From Variovorax sp. Root411 (GTDB lineage: Bacteria > Pseudomonadota > Gammaproteobacteria > Burkholderiales > Burkholderiaceae_C): a stretch of DNA of 64,000 nt. The stretch's first letter is position 1; each line of letters starts with the position of its first letter. The stretch spans positions 311,928 through 375,927 of the forward strand of contig NZ_LMDW01000001.1 in NCBI RefSeq assembly GCF_001425205.1. Direction: 5' to 3'. Positions 1-10,171 of the stretch are shown piece by piece. The notes below the pieces were generated by a model, which was given only the letters and a program-made list of their open reading frames with translations, did no database searches and had not been told where the DNA came from. A program made the translations under genes and the position numbers.

Positions 1-2
1 TC

Positions 3-1022
3 ACCCTGGGAGATCCCGCGGGTATCGGCCCCGAGATCATCGCCAAGGCCTTTCGCGACGCGCCCGACGCGACGCACGGCGCGTTCGTTGCCGGCGATGT
101 GGGCACGATGCGCCAAGCCTCGCAAGCCCTGGCCGCGCCGGGCCTGCCGGCATGGCCAGTGCTGGAAATCGAATCCGCCGCCGAAGCCGCGGCCGTGCCC
201 CCTAACTGCATCCCCGTGCTGCAGGTAATTGCGCCGCCATCGCCTATTGCACAGGGCCAGATCAGCGCCGAAGCCGGCCGCGTGGCCGGCGAATGCGTGG
301 TCTGGGCCGCGCGGGCCGCGCTGCGCGGCGAAATCGGCGCCATCGTGACCGCGCCGCTGCACAAGGAAGCGCTGTCGGCCGCCGGCTTTCCGTACCCCGG
401 CCATACCGAACTGCTGCAGGCCGAGGCCGCCGCCCACCTGGGCCGCAGCCTGGCCGACGTGCCGGTGCGCATGATGCTGGCCAACGACGAGCTGCGCACC
501 GTGCTCGTCAGCATCCACATGTCGCTGCGCAACGCCATCGAGGCCGTGCAATTCGACGGCGTGCTCGAAACCTTGCGCATCACCCACCGCGCACTGACGC
601 ATGCGCTTGGCCGCGTGCCGCGCATCGGCGTGGCGGGCCTCAACCCGCATGCGGGCGAGGGCGGCCTGTTCGGATCGGAAGAGCGCGAGATCATCGCGCC
701 GGCCATCGAGGCTGCGCGCGCCGAAGGCCTCGACGCCAGCGGGCCCTATGCGCCCGACACCGTCTTCATGCGCGCGCGCGCCAGGCAAGGCGTGCCGTCC
801 AGCGGCGAGTTCGACGTGGTGGTTGCGATGTACCACGACCAGGGCCTGATCCCGGTCAAGTACCTGGGCGTGGAGAAGGGCGTGAACGTAACGCTGGGGC
901 TGCCGCTGGTGCGAACCAGCCCCGACCACGGCACCGCGTTCGACATCGCCGGCACGGGCCTGGCCGATGCGTCGAGCCTCGTCGAGGCGCTGCGCATGGC
1001 CCGCGTGCTGAAGGGCGCTTGA
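3..1022 (+). CDS. pdxA: 4-hydroxythreonine-4-phosphate dehydrogenase, 5' end outside window
   Basis: PdxA oxidises 4-phosphohydroxy-L-threonine with NAD in the DXP-dependent route to pyridoxal phosphate. The reading frame is open from the first bases of the window and begins inside the N-terminal family motif TLGDPAGIGPEI, so only the first few residues are missing. Also visible are the metal-binding region ending NPHAGEGGLFG and the C-terminal signature VVAMYHDQGLIPVKYLG followed by TSPDHGTAFDIAGTG, all typical of PdxA. The gene ends TGA at 1020-1022, inside a 10-bp tandem repeat, and converges on mscL. A GTG at 99 is an internal codon, not a start. The remaining uncertainty is whether this is the biosynthetic PdxA or a catabolic PdxA2-type paralogue; length and motifs fit either. 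Confidence 0.93.
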   Translation, partial: TLGDPAGIGPEIIAKAFRDAPDATHGAFVAGDVGTMRQASQALAAPGLPAWPVLEIESAAEAAAVPPNCIPVLQVIAPPSPIAQGQISAEAGRVAGECVVWAARAALRGEIGAIVTAPLHKEALSAAGFPYPGHTELLQAEAAAHLGRSLADVPVRMMLANDELRTVLVSIHMSLRNAIEAVQFDGVLETLRITHRALTHALGRVPRIGVAGLNPHAGEGGLFGSEEREIIAPAIEAARAEGLDASGPYAPDTVFMRARARQGVPSSGEFDVVVAMYHDQGLIPVKYLGVEKGVNVTLGLPLVRTSPDHGTAFDIAGTGLADASSLVEALRMARVLKGA

Positions 1023-1050
1023 GGGCGCTTAGAGGCGCTTAGGGGCGCTT
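1011..1050. repeat. Four 10-bp tandem units between convergent pdxA and mscL
   Basis: Four successive 10-base units all end in GCGCTT (1011-1020, 1021-1030, 1031-1040, 1041-1050), differing only in the first three or four bases. The pdxA stop (1020-1022) and the mscL stop (complement of 1039-1041) both lie inside the array. It is therefore the whole intergenic region of this convergent pair. Confidence 0.85.
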
Positions 1051-1467
1051 GAGGCTGTCGCGGATTTCGCGCAGCAGCGTGATGTCTTCTGGCGTTGCGG
1101 CCGGAGCAGGCGGCGCGGCTTCGGTCTTCCGCAGCCTGTTGATCTGCTTGACCATCATGAAGATGATGAAAGCGAGGATCACGAAGTTGACCGCCACGGT
1201 AATGAAGCTGCCATAGGCCAGCACCGGAACGCCGGCCTTCTTCAGGTCTGCCAGCGTGTTCGCCACGCCGGCGGGCGCCGTGCCCAGCACCACATAGAGG
1301 TTCGAGAAATCGAGCTTGCCGAACACCACGCCCACCAGCGGCATGATGATGTCGCCCACCAGCGAGTCGACGATCTTGCCGAACGCGGCGCCGATGATCA
1401 CGCCCACTGCGAGGTCGATGACGTTGCCCTTGACGGCAAATTCCTTGAATTCACTGAGGATGCTCAT
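1039..1467 (-). CDS. mscL: Large-conductance mechanosensitive channel
   Basis: MscL is a homopentameric inner-membrane channel that opens under membrane tension and releases solutes during osmotic downshock. The 142-residue product is of normal family length. The N-terminal amphipathic segment [23 protein letters not shown] runs into TM1 (about residues 14-45, with the conserved [24 protein letters not shown] pore motif). TM2 lies at about residues 86-108 ([20 protein letters not shown]) and is followed by the charged, Ala/Pro-rich cytoplasmic tail. The ATG at 1465-1467 fits the family start. It stands alone, convergent with pdxA. Confidence 0.97.
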   Translation of the reverse strand: MSILSEFKEFAVKGNVIDLAVGVIIGAAFGKIVDSLVGDIIMPLVGVVFGKLDFSNLYVVLGTAPAGVANTLADLKKAGVPVLAYGSFITVAVNFVILAFIIFMMVKQINRLRKTEAAPPAPAATPEDITLLREIRDSLKRP

Positions 1468-1916
1468 GATTCAAAAGGCTGCTGGAGCTCTGCTGTTGAA
1501 GGAGGGTCGAGTATGCCCGCGGAAGCGCGCTGGAATCGGCTGCCCGGCGTGAACCATTCGGCGCATTTGATCTATTTGCCTCATCCGCAATGCGAAAAGG
1601 AAAGTGCGTGCTTAGGTGTACCCGGTTTCAGTGGTTTTAGTTACAAAAGGAAACGGGGCCTCCGTGGTGACTCATCGGAGCGGCTCTCCACTGTTAGGAT
1701 CACGCCGCCGCTAAGACAAGCGGACCGGCATTGACATGCGGTTGCATGTGCCCGGTTCAGCGCCTCCACGAGGCACTCGGCGCCCTGACAGTGCCCAGCA
1801 GTGTGCCTGCGGTAACCACGAAGTGTGAAAAAGAATTGCAGCGTAAAAGTGCATGCGTAGTTTTTATCGCCCGCTATTTGGCGCTAAAAAATTGGAATTT
1901 CCTTGGGGGATCGGAA
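1468..1916. other. 449-bp intergenic region upstream of the polysaccharide locus
   Basis: No convincing gene is seen here. The stretch is less GC-rich than its surroundings, especially 1825-1915, which suggests a regulated leader. An open frame in phase with wza runs back to an ATG at 1731, but the extra N-terminus has no family resemblance and would put the lipoprotein signal about 85 residues in. The region holds an inverted repeat at 1734-1749 (separate entry). Confidence 0.6.
1734..1749. promoter_or_regulatory. Palindrome ACATGC-N4-GCATGT upstream of wza
   Basis: A perfect 6+6 dyad with a 4-base centre, flanked imperfectly by ACCGG (1724-1728) and CCGGT (1752-1756). A TTGACA (1731-1736) overlaps its left edge, but no good -10 lies at the right distance. 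It could be a regulator-binding site or a leader hairpin about 170 bp before wza. No family assignment is possible from sequence alone. Confidence 0.4.
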
Positions 1917-3077
1917 TTGAGAAGAAATGCAAATGTCCTGAAGTTGGCTTCGACACTGGCATGTGTGGTGGTGCTTCAAGGCTGCGCGGTCGTGCCGGGC
2001 ATGGGCAACGTGGAGCCCTACGAGGCAGGGGGCGAACTGGCATCCCAGTTCCGTTATCTTCCCGACGAGGCGCCCGAGGGGCAGATCACCCCCATTTCCC
2101 TCGCGCTCGTGCGAACGCTGGCGCAGGCGGCTCCGAAGGGCGTTCCACCTGAGGTCAATGGGCTGTTCGGCAAGAGCGAGCGCTACACCATCGGCCCTGG
2201 CGACGTGGTGGGCGTGATCGTTTACGACCACCCCGAACTGCTGCCGAATGCCGGCGCCGTCATTTCGCAGGCTGCGGACCCGACGGGCGTGCAGGTGGCT
2301 CCCGGCTTCATTGTCGATTCCGACGGAGAGGTTGCCTTTCCGTACATTGGCCGCGTGCGGGTGGCGGGGCTGAGCGAAGGCGACGCCTCGGACCTGATCG
2401 GCAAGCTGCTCCTTCCGCACATCCGTGACCCGCAAGTGACCGTGCGCATCCAGTCGTTCCGCAGCCGCCGTGCCTACGTGGAAGGCGAAGTGCGCACCCC
2501 CGGCTCGCAGATCTTCACCGACGTGCCGATGACGCTGAACGAAGCCATCAACCGGGCCGGCGGCATCACAGCCGCGGGCAACCGCTCGGCAGTCACGCTC
2601 ATCCGCAACGGCCAGTCGATCCGGATCGACATGACCAGGCTTCGCGAGGCCGGCTACGACGGCAACAGCATTCCGCTGAAAAACGGCGACACCGTGCGCG
2701 TGGCCAACCGGGAAGACGACAAGGTCTTCCTCATGGGCGAAGTCGTGGCCCCTCTGGCATTGCCCATGCGCAGCAACGGCCGCCTCAGCCTGAGCGAAGC
2801 GCTGGGCGAGGCCGGCGGCACGTTGAATTCCACCGCCAACGCCGGCCAGATCTACGTCATTCGCCAGGGCGCGACGGGTGCACCCGCCATCTTCAACCTC
2901 AATGCGCGGAACCCTGCAGCCCTTGCCATTGCGAGCCAGTTCAGGCTGCAGTCGCAGGACGTGGTCTATATCGACCCCGTGCCGCTGGTCAAGTGGAACC
3001 GCGTGGTTAGCTTGATCCTGCCGTCGGCGACGGTGGCCAATGCCGCCAGCGAGATCTACGTCAGGCACACCAACTGA
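1917..3077 (+). CDS. wza: Outer-membrane polysaccharide export lipoprotein (Wza/GfcE family)
   Basis: Wza-family proteins form the octameric outer-membrane and periplasmic channel through which capsular or exopolysaccharide leaves the cell, working with a Wzc-type kinase. I choose the TTG at 1917. A purine-rich GGGGGA lies about 8 bases upstream, and the product then starts MRRNANVLKLASTLACVVVLQGC, a normal lipoprotein signal with lipobox LQGC (Cys about residue 23). The mature part has the poly-export domain (SERYTIGPGDVVGVIVYDHPEL) and SLBB-type repeats (RRAYVEGEVRTPGSQ, DKVFLMGEVVAPLALP). Length is 386 residues, as usual for Wza. It is the first gene of the locus and is followed by sugar-nucleotide genes; its kinase partner is at 20315-22573. 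Confidence 0.9.
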   Translation: MRRNANVLKLASTLACVVVLQGCAVVPGMGNVEPYEAGGELASQFRYLPDEAPEGQITPISLALVRTLAQAAPKGVPPEVNGLFGKSERYTIGPGDVVGVIVYDHPELLPNAGAVISQAADPTGVQVAPGFIVDSDGEVAFPYIGRVRVAGLSEGDASDLIGKLLLPHIRDPQVTVRIQSFRSRRAYVEGEVRTPGSQIFTDVPMTLNEAINRAGGITAAGNRSAVTLIRNGQSIRIDMTRLREAGYDGNSIPLKNGDTVRVANREDDKVFLMGEVVAPLALPMRSNGRLSLSEALGEAGGTLNSTANAGQIYVIRQGATGAPAIFNLNARNPAALAIASQFRLQSQDVVYIDPVPLVKWNRVVSLILPSATVANAASEIYVRHTN

Positions 3078-3209
3078 AGCCCGGGCTGTTCCTTCTCTGA
3101 CGAGATGCGAGAAGTGATCGGGCCCTTGAAGGCAGCGATTCAGATGCGATAGGGCGACGGCTTCCATCGAGAGGGCGCTGTCGAAGTTCTTGTTTCCAGT
3201 GTTCCCATC

Positions 3210-4511
3210 ATGCAAGCCATTCATCCAAATCAACCCATCGCAATCATCGGTCTTGGTTATGTGGGCCTTCCCCTTGCCGTGGAGTTCGGCAAGAAGCGTT
3301 CTGTGGTCGGCTTCGACATCAATGCCAAGCGCATTGCCGAACTGCAGGGTGGAAGTGACCACACCCTGGAAACCACGCCCGAGGAACTGAGGGCCGCCAC
3401 CCAACTGGCCTTCACGTCGCACGCAGACGACTTGCGCGACAGCGCCGTCTTCATCGTGACCGTGCCGACACCCATCGACGATGCCAACCGGCCCGACCTG
3501 ACCCCCTTGGTGAAGGCCAGCGAAACCATCGGCAAGGTGATGCGGCAAGGAGCGATCGTGATCTTCGAGTCGACCGTGTATCCCGGCGCCACCGAGGAAG
3601 TCTGCGTGCCCGTGCTGGAAAAGTTCAGCGGCAAGAAGTTCAACGTCGACTTCTTCTGCGGCTATAGCCCGGAGCGGATCAATCCGGGGGACAAGGTCAA
3701 CACGCTCACCAAGATCAAGAAGATCACCAGTGGAAGCACCCCTGAAGTCGCAGACGTGGTCGATGGCCTTTACAACGAGATCATCACTGCCGGTACACAC
3801 AAGGCCGCCAGCATCAAGGTGGCCGAGGCTGCCAAGGTGATCGAGAACACGCAGCGCGACCTGAACATCGCACTGGTCAACGAGCTCTCCGTGATCTTCG
3901 AGCGCCTGGGCATCGACACCCTCGATGTGCTTGAAGCTGCCGGTAGCAAATGGAACTTCTTGCCCTTTCGTCCGGGCCTGGTGGGCGGGCACTGCATTGG
4001 CGTGGACCCCTACTACCTGACGCACAAGGCAGAACAGGTCGGCTATCACCCCCAAGTCATTCTGGCTGGCCGTCGCATCAACGACAACATGGCCCGCTAC
4101 GTTGCTCGCAACACCATCAAGCTGATGTTGAAGAACGGCATGGACGTGCCTCGCTGCCGCATCGGCGTGCTGGGCATCACCTTCAAGGAAAACTGCCCGG
4201 ACATCCGCAACAGCAAGATCGTGGACATGGTGCGCGAGTTCGAGGCGTGGGGCGCTTCCGTGGAAGTGGTTGACCCCTGGGCCGATGTTGAGGAGGTCGC
4301 CCATGAGTATGGCCTTCAGTTCGGCAAGGTCGATGCGGAGCATCCTGTCGATGCCCTCGTTGTCGCCGTCGGTCACAACGAATACCGCAGCGCGACGATG
4401 GCCGAACTGCGTGCCCTGTGCCGTGGCGAGCAGCCCGTGCTGGTCGACGTCAAGAGCCTGTTCAGTTCGCAGGAGGCCCGCGACAGCGGCTTCTCCGTGT
4501 TCCGCCTGTAA
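3210..4511 (+). CDS. wbpA: UDP-N-acetylhexosamine 6-dehydrogenase (WbpA/TviB type)
   Basis: The enzyme oxidises C6 of a UDP-N-acetylhexosamine twice with NAD to give the uronate. The 433-residue protein has the N-terminal dinucleotide motif IGLGYVGLPLAVEFGKK, the central helical domain and the active-site motif GLVGGHCIGVDPYYLT with nucleophile Cys262. It also has the C-terminal UDP-binding domain with LGITFKENCPDIRNSK. The next three genes are WbpB, WbpD and WbpE homologues and wbpI lies at 10172. The substrate is therefore most likely UDP-GlcNAc, as for WbpA at the head of the UDP-ManNAc3NAcA pathway. The sequence alone does not exclude UDP-GalNAc (WbpO-like), so the symbol rests on context. 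Confidence 0.85.
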   Translation: MQAIHPNQPIAIIGLGYVGLPLAVEFGKKRSVVGFDINAKRIAELQGGSDHTLETTPEELRAATQLAFTSHADDLRDSAVFIVTVPTPIDDANRPDLTPLVKASETIGKVMRQGAIVIFESTVYPGATEEVCVPVLEKFSGKKFNVDFFCGYSPERINPGDKVNTLTKIKKITSGSTPEVADVVDGLYNEIITAGTHKAASIKVAEAAKVIENTQRDLNIALVNELSVIFERLGIDTLDVLEAAGSKWNFLPFRPGLVGGHCIGVDPYYLTHKAEQVGYHPQVILAGRRINDNMARYVARNTIKLMLKNGMDVPRCRIGVLGITFKENCPDIRNSKIVDMVREFEAWGASVEVVDPWADVEEVAHEYGLQFGKVDAEHPVDALVVAVGHNEYRSATMAELRALCRGEQPVLVDVKSLFSSQEARDSGFSVFRL

Positions 4512-5483
<972 letters not shown>

Positions 5484-5500
5484 CGGACCGCGAGTTCGGC

Positions 5501-6091
5501 ATGGCATACAAAGCCCACCCCACCGCGATCATCGACGAGGGCGCCCGCATCGGCGACGGCACCCGCATCTGGCATTGGGTGCACGTCAGCGCGCAGGCCT
5601 CCATCGGCGAGGGCTGCTCGCTCGGCCAGAACGTCTATGTAGGCAACGACGTTTCCATAGGCAATAACGTCAAGATCCAGAACAACGTCAGCGTCTACGA
5701 CGCAGTGACGCTGGAGGACGACGTGTTCTGCGGGCCGAGCATGGTTTTCACCAACGTCTACAACCCGCGCTCAGCCGTCACGCGCAAGGACGAATATCGC
5801 CGCACCCTCGTGAAGCGGGGCGCCACGCTGGGCGCCAACTGCACCATCGTCTGCGGCAACACCGTGGGCGAATTTGCCTTCATCGGCGCGGGTGCCGTAA
5901 TCAACAGGAACGTGCCGGCCTACGCACTCATGGTCGGAGTGCCTGCCAAGCAGATCGGCTGGATGAGCGAGTTTGGCGAACAGCTCGCACTGCCGCTGCA
6001 AGGTGCAGCTGAAGCCGTTTGCGCGCACACCGGCGTGCGTTATGTACTCGACGGCAATGCCGTAACCAAGCTGGAAGCCAAGGCACCATGA
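5501..6091 (+). CDS. wbpD: UDP-GlcNAc3NA N-acetyltransferase (left-handed beta helix)
   Basis: WbpD/WlbB acetylates the 3-amino group of UDP-2-acetamido-3-amino-glucuronate using acetyl-CoA. The 196-residue product is almost wholly hexapeptide repeats ([22 protein letters not shown], then [30 protein letters not shown]), the left-handed beta-helix fold. The motif [14 protein letters not shown] with [20 protein letters not shown] is characteristic of the WbpD subgroup. The stop overlaps the ATG of wbpE (ATGA at 6088-6091), indicating translational coupling. Confidence 0.92.
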   Translation: MAYKAHPTAIIDEGARIGDGTRIWHWVHVSAQASIGEGCSLGQNVYVGNDVSIGNNVKIQNNVSVYDAVTLEDDVFCGPSMVFTNVYNPRSAVTRKDEYRRTLVKRGATLGANCTIVCGNTVGEFAFIGAGAVINRNVPAYALMVGVPAKQIGWMSEFGEQLALPLQGAAEAVCAHTGVRYVLDGNAVTKLEAKAP

Positions 6092-7173
6092 TCGAATTCA
6101 TCGACCTCAAGACCCAGCAAGCGCGCATCAAGGACCAGATTGACGCGGCTATTCAGCGCGTGCTGGCGCACGGCCAGTACATCCTCGGCCCTGAAGTTGC
6201 CGAGTTGGAAGAGAAGCTTGCGGCCTATACCGGCGCCAGGCATTGCATCACCGTGGCCAACGGCACGGATGCCTTGCAGATCGCCCAAATGGCGCTCGGC
6301 ATTGGGCCGGGCGATGAAGTCATTACCCCAGGCTTCACCTACATCGCTACTGCCGAAACGGTGGCGTTGCTGGGCGCCAAGCCGGTGTATGTGGACATCG
6401 ACCCGCGCACTTACAACCTAGACCCGAAGCTGCTCGAGGCCGCGATCACTCCGCGGACCAAGGCCATCGTCCCGGTGAGCCTGTATGGCCAGTGCGCCGA
6501 CTTCGACGCCATCAATGCCATTGCCGCCCGACACGGGATTCCGGTGATCGAAGATGCAGCGCAGAGTTTTGGCGCTACCTATAAGGGGCGCAAGAGTTGC
6601 AACCTCAGTACCATCGCGTGCGCCAGCTTCTTTCCCAGCAAGCCACTGGGTTGTTATGGGGATGGCGGGGCCATCTTCACCAACGATGACGAACTGGCCA
6701 AGGTGATGCGGCAGATTGCTCGGCATGGACAGGAGCGGCGGTATCACCACATTCGCGTGGGCGTGAACAGCCGCCTAGACACCTTGCAGGCAGCAGTTCT
6801 ACTGGCAAAGCTTGAGATCTTCGACGACGAAATTGCTAGCCGTCAGCGTGTGGCTATGGAATACGGACGTCTGTTGGGAGAAGGCGGGATTGCCGCCATT
6901 CCCTATATCGAGGCGCATAACCAAAGTGCGTGGGCGCAATACACAGTGCGTGTGGATGCTCGAGAGGCGCTGCAGGCGCGTATGAAGCGGGTTGGAGTGC
7001 CGACGGTAGTGCACTACCCGATTCCGCTGAATCAGCAGCTCGCGGTGGCAGACGAAGGGGCCAAGTTGCCCGTGGGTGACGCGGTAGCGAAGGAGGTGCT
7101 GAGCTTGCCAATGCATGCCTATCTGACGTCGTCTGATCAAGCCGCAATTCAATTGGTGCTGATGTCACCTTGA
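6088..7173 (+). CDS. wbpE: UDP-3-keto-GlcNAcA aminotransferase (DegT/DnrJ family)
   Basis: WbpE/WlbC is the PLP-dependent transaminase that places an amino group on C3 of the 3-keto sugar made by WbpB. The 361-residue protein starts [19 protein letters not shown], the standard start of this subgroup. It has the PLP-binding segment [12 protein letters not shown], the Asp motif [11 protein letters not shown] and the Schiff-base lysine in [16 protein letters not shown] (Lys185). The start is the ATG at 6088 that overlaps the wbpD stop. Codon use becomes more AT-tolerant toward the 3' end, where the gene runs into the low-GC wzx-wzy segment. Confidence 0.92.
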   Translation: MIEFIDLKTQQARIKDQIDAAIQRVLAHGQYILGPEVAELEEKLAAYTGARHCITVANGTDALQIAQMALGIGPGDEVITPGFTYIATAETVALLGAKPVYVDIDPRTYNLDPKLLEAAITPRTKAIVPVSLYGQCADFDAINAIAARHGIPVIEDAAQSFGATYKGRKSCNLSTIACASFFPSKPLGCYGDGGAIFTNDDELAKVMRQIARHGQERRYHHIRVGVNSRLDTLQAAVLLAKLEIFDDEIASRQRVAMEYGRLLGEGGIAAIPYIEAHNQSAWAQYTVRVDAREALQARMKRVGVPTVVHYPIPLNQQLAVADEGAKLPVGDAVAKEVLSLPMHAYLTSSDQAAIQLVLMSP

Positions 7174-7180
7174 TCTACTG

Positions 7181-8578
7181 ATGCCTATTCCGAACGTCGT
7201 GCGGCTACTGCGCGCCAAATTCCAGTCTCTCAACCGAGCGGGATTTGTGCGCTCGGTTGGCGTGCTGGTCGGCGGCACCGCGTTTGCGCAGGCGATCACT
7301 ATCTTGGTGCTACCCCTTCTCACCCGACTCTATACGCCCCTTGACTTCAGCTTGCTTGCGGTCTTTGCCTCGATCCTGTCAATTATTTCCGTCGCTGCGT
7401 GTCTGCGGTTGGAGATTGCGATCCCGTTGCCCGAGAGCGATGAGGACGCCGCGAACCTACTGGCCGTCGCGCTATGTTTCTGTTCCGCTGCTGCAACAGT
7501 GACAGCTTTGGTTGTGTGGTGGGTTCCTACTCAAATTGCGGCTTTGATAGGCCAACCAGCATTGAGTCCGTACGTATGGCTTTTGCCTTTAGGCGTCTGG
7601 CTTGCCAGCGGCTACGCGGCGGTTCAGTACTGGTCTACACGAAAGAAGCGCTTTGGCGCAATTGCCAAAACGCGGATGACTCAGGCTATTGGTGGGGCGG
7701 GGACTCAGGTCGGTTTGGGTTTGGCCCAACTGACTCCGTTCGGACTTCTTCTCGGACAAATAATCAGCAGCGGTGCAGGATTAGTCGGGTTAGGGTGCAA
7801 CGCACTGCGCGAGGATCGATTTTCCATCCGAAAGATCAGTTGGGCGGGGATGTGTCAAATGTTACGCCGCTACGATCGTTTTCCCAAGTACTCCACGTTT
7901 GAAGCCTTCGCCAATAGCGCCAGTGCTCAATTGCCCGTGATCATTATTGCGGCATCAAGCGTCGGGCCGGAAGCCGGTTACTTGATGCTTGCCATGCGTG
8001 CTATGGCTGTACCTATGGGGTTGATTGGTAGCGCTGTGTCGCAGGTCTATTTGTCGCGCGCGCCAGAAGAACTGAGAGCTGGACGTCTTGCCAACTTTAC
8101 GACGCAAATCATTGGAGGGTTGGGCAGGAGCGGCATCGGGCCCTTGGTATTTGCGGGTATTGTTTCACCGGTCGCATTTCCTTTGATTTTTGGAAGCGAA
8201 TGGCTACGTGCGGGTGAATTGGTCGCTTGGATGACACCCTGGTTCGTTTTGCAATTTTTAGCCTCGCCTGTATCGATGACGTTGCATGTGACCGGCAACC
8301 AGCGTACCGCATTGAATCTGCAGTTATTGGGTCTTGCATTACGGGTCGGGGCCGTGGGTATCGCCGGCTGGTGGGTGCCGGCACACGTTGTTGAAATATA
8401 CGCCATTTCAGGATTCCTGTTTTATGCCCTCTACCTGAATGTTGTGGCGTTGCTCTCAGGAATAAAGGGCCGCGATTTGTACACCGCCTTGCGAGAAAGC
8501 TTTTGGATCATATTAGTGTGGGGAGCCGCAGGGGCAGCAGTGGTAAGTGTGCCGACAGCGGTGAAATTATGGGCGTAA
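7181..8578 (+). CDS. wzx: Lipid-linked repeat-unit flippase (Wzx)
   Basis: A 465-residue integral membrane protein of the MATE/PST flippase superfamily, predicted to flip undecaprenyl-diphosphate-linked repeat units to the periplasm. About twelve hydrophobic segments can be followed, starting GVLVGGTAFAQAITILVLPLLTRLYTPLDFSLLAVFASILSIISV. That N-terminal pattern (GxxxxQxxxxLxxPxLxRLYxPxDFG-like) is the hallmark of polysaccharide transporters. It begins 8 bp after wbpE. Base composition drops here relative to wbpA-D, as is common for wzx. Specificity cannot be read from sequence. Confidence 0.88.
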   Translation: MPIPNVVRLLRAKFQSLNRAGFVRSVGVLVGGTAFAQAITILVLPLLTRLYTPLDFSLLAVFASILSIISVAACLRLEIAIPLPESDEDAANLLAVALCFCSAAATVTALVVWWVPTQIAALIGQPALSPYVWLLPLGVWLASGYAAVQYWSTRKKRFGAIAKTRMTQAIGGAGTQVGLGLAQLTPFGLLLGQIISSGAGLVGLGCNALREDRFSIRKISWAGMCQMLRRYDRFPKYSTFEAFANSASAQLPVIIIAASSVGPEAGYLMLAMRAMAVPMGLIGSAVSQVYLSRAPEELRAGRLANFTTQIIGGLGRSGIGPLVFAGIVSPVAFPLIFGSEWLRAGELVAWMTPWFVLQFLASPVSMTLHVTGNQRTALNLQLLGLALRVGAVGIAGWWVPAHVVEIYAISGFLFYALYLNVVALLSGIKGRDLYTALRESFWIILVWGAAGAAVVSVPTAVKLWA

Positions 8579-8745
8579 ACATAGTCAAAACTGCGACATC
8601 CAAGAATTCGAATGTGGCTCCCTGTAACCCCATCTTGATGCCGGAATGCAAACAACCAAGGCTGACAAGGGCTAGACCATCCATGCGCCAGTGCCCCAGG
8701 CAAATCAACCGTTGCTTTGATAATTGCTAAAAATCACCTAAAACA

Positions 8746-10074
8746 ATGTTCGAATTTTTGGTTCTTGGTTGGTGCGCCTTATTCGTTCCCTTAAATTTAT
8801 TTTTACTTAAGGGCACATTCCTGGAGGCGTCTTGGAAAAGAAAAGGGTTTGGCGGGCTGGTTTTTGGGAAGGAAGTGTTTCTTCTGATTGTTCCCGGAAT
8901 TATTTTGTATAGCTTTGGTGTATATAAGAATTTCGTATATTTTTACGTGACCGATGAATCTGTTCAGGAGGCCACAATTTATGCTCTGTACGCACTGCTT
9001 CTGTTTTCAATAACCTTCGCAGCCATATGCAAGTTCTTTTATCGACACAAATCCTTGCTTACTAAAAATGCACCTGTTTTGGTGGATAAAGACCTTCTAT
9101 TAATCGATGGAATATATCGCGTTACAATTTTTTGCATAATTGTTGTTCTTGTGTTGTTTTTTGCGGCCGGAATGCGGCACGCGCTCCTCTCCAATATCGT
9201 GTCCGGTAGTGATTTGATGGAGGTTCGCCTGCAGAACAGATACGCCACGAGTATTCCAACTGTGGTCATGAGTTTTTTTAGATTCCTATTTATATTTAAT
9301 GGAATTCTCTTTGGCCTCTCATACGATCGGATGGGTAGATATAGAAAAGCATTTGGGCTTTGTTTAATTTTATTTGCAGTTACATTTTTTGGTGATAAAG
9401 CCCCAATATTTTCTGTGCTAGTCCTTGCGATTCTTGCCAATCTGTCGGTCGCAAATAAATTTTCACTTGCTAGGGTCGCCAAATACTCTCTGCTGATGGG
9501 GGCTGTGTCGCTGGCGGCGCTTTTTGCGATTTCATATATTCAGTTTGGTGGAATTAACTTATCCGATTTCATCCAATTTTTATTATTTAGAGCAGGGCTG
9601 GGGCAAATTGGGGGGCTATACGAGGAATTTGCAATCCGCTTGCATGATGCGAATTACATCTGGCACTCCATTCCATTCGCAAATCTGTTGATCGATTATC
9701 CGATCTACAACAAAGATCTGATGATGGTGCTTTGGGGGGCAAATACAACGGCAGATGAGACGGGGGTGGTGAACTCATTTTTCGTAGGAGAGGCTTTCGC
9801 TATCGGCGGGTATGTTCTCGCGTTGATATCTCCGGCTATCGTTGCCTTGAATTACTGCTTGGCAATTGTGTTGCTAACCGGATTTTTTCGCCATTTTTTT
9901 GGCTATTCGCTCGGCGCGGCTCGCATAATTCTTCAGCTATTGATTCCGTCAACTTTTATTATGACGGGGGATATTGCTGGGATTTTATTTGGGAAGCTTT
10001 TGATAATGACGCTGCTGTTTCTGGTGGCACTATGGCTGTTGTACAGTTTGCTATATCGTCGACGTATTTTTTAA
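8746..10074 (+). CDS. wzy: O-antigen/capsule polymerase-like membrane protein (Wzy)
   Basis: A 442-residue, very hydrophobic protein with ten or more predicted membrane segments (for example VFLLIVPGIILYSFGVY, FCIIVVLVLFFAAGM, LLFLVALWLLYSLLY). A polar loop in the second half (about residues 290-345) contains LYEEFAIRLHDANYIWHSIP. Polymerases of Wzx/Wzy systems diverge greatly. The call rests on topology, on position between wzx and the transferase genes, and on being the only other polytopic protein of suitable size in the locus. It is the most AT-rich gene in the window, with many rare codons, and 167 noncoding bases precede it. A membrane acyltransferase is the main alternative, but no acyltransferase motif was seen. 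Confidence 0.75.
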   Translation: MFEFLVLGWCALFVPLNLFLLKGTFLEASWKRKGFGGLVFGKEVFLLIVPGIILYSFGVYKNFVYFYVTDESVQEATIYALYALLLFSITFAAICKFFYRHKSLLTKNAPVLVDKDLLLIDGIYRVTIFCIIVVLVLFFAAGMRHALLSNIVSGSDLMEVRLQNRYATSIPTVVMSFFRFLFIFNGILFGLSYDRMGRYRKAFGLCLILFAVTFFGDKAPIFSVLVLAILANLSVANKFSLARVAKYSLLMGAVSLAALFAISYIQFGGINLSDFIQFLLFRAGLGQIGGLYEEFAIRLHDANYIWHSIPFANLLIDYPIYNKDLMMVLWGANTTADETGVVNSFFVGEAFAIGGYVLALISPAIVALNYCLAIVLLTGFFRHFFGYSLGAARIILQLLIPSTFIMTGDIAGILFGKLLIMTLLFLVALWLLYSLLYRRRIF

Positions 10075-10171
10075 TTCGATGGCAGGCGTAACCCACGTAG
10101 ATCTATCGTTGCACTGACAAACTGAATTGAGTGCTATCTCGTACTTTTGTTTTTACTTATAAGCTGTACAC

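Noticed and set aside
1731-1760. TTGACA at 1731-1736 as a promoter -35 box for wza.
   Set aside because: No acceptable -10 hexamer lies 16-18 bases downstream; the sequence there is GC-rich. It is mentioned only as part of the dyad.
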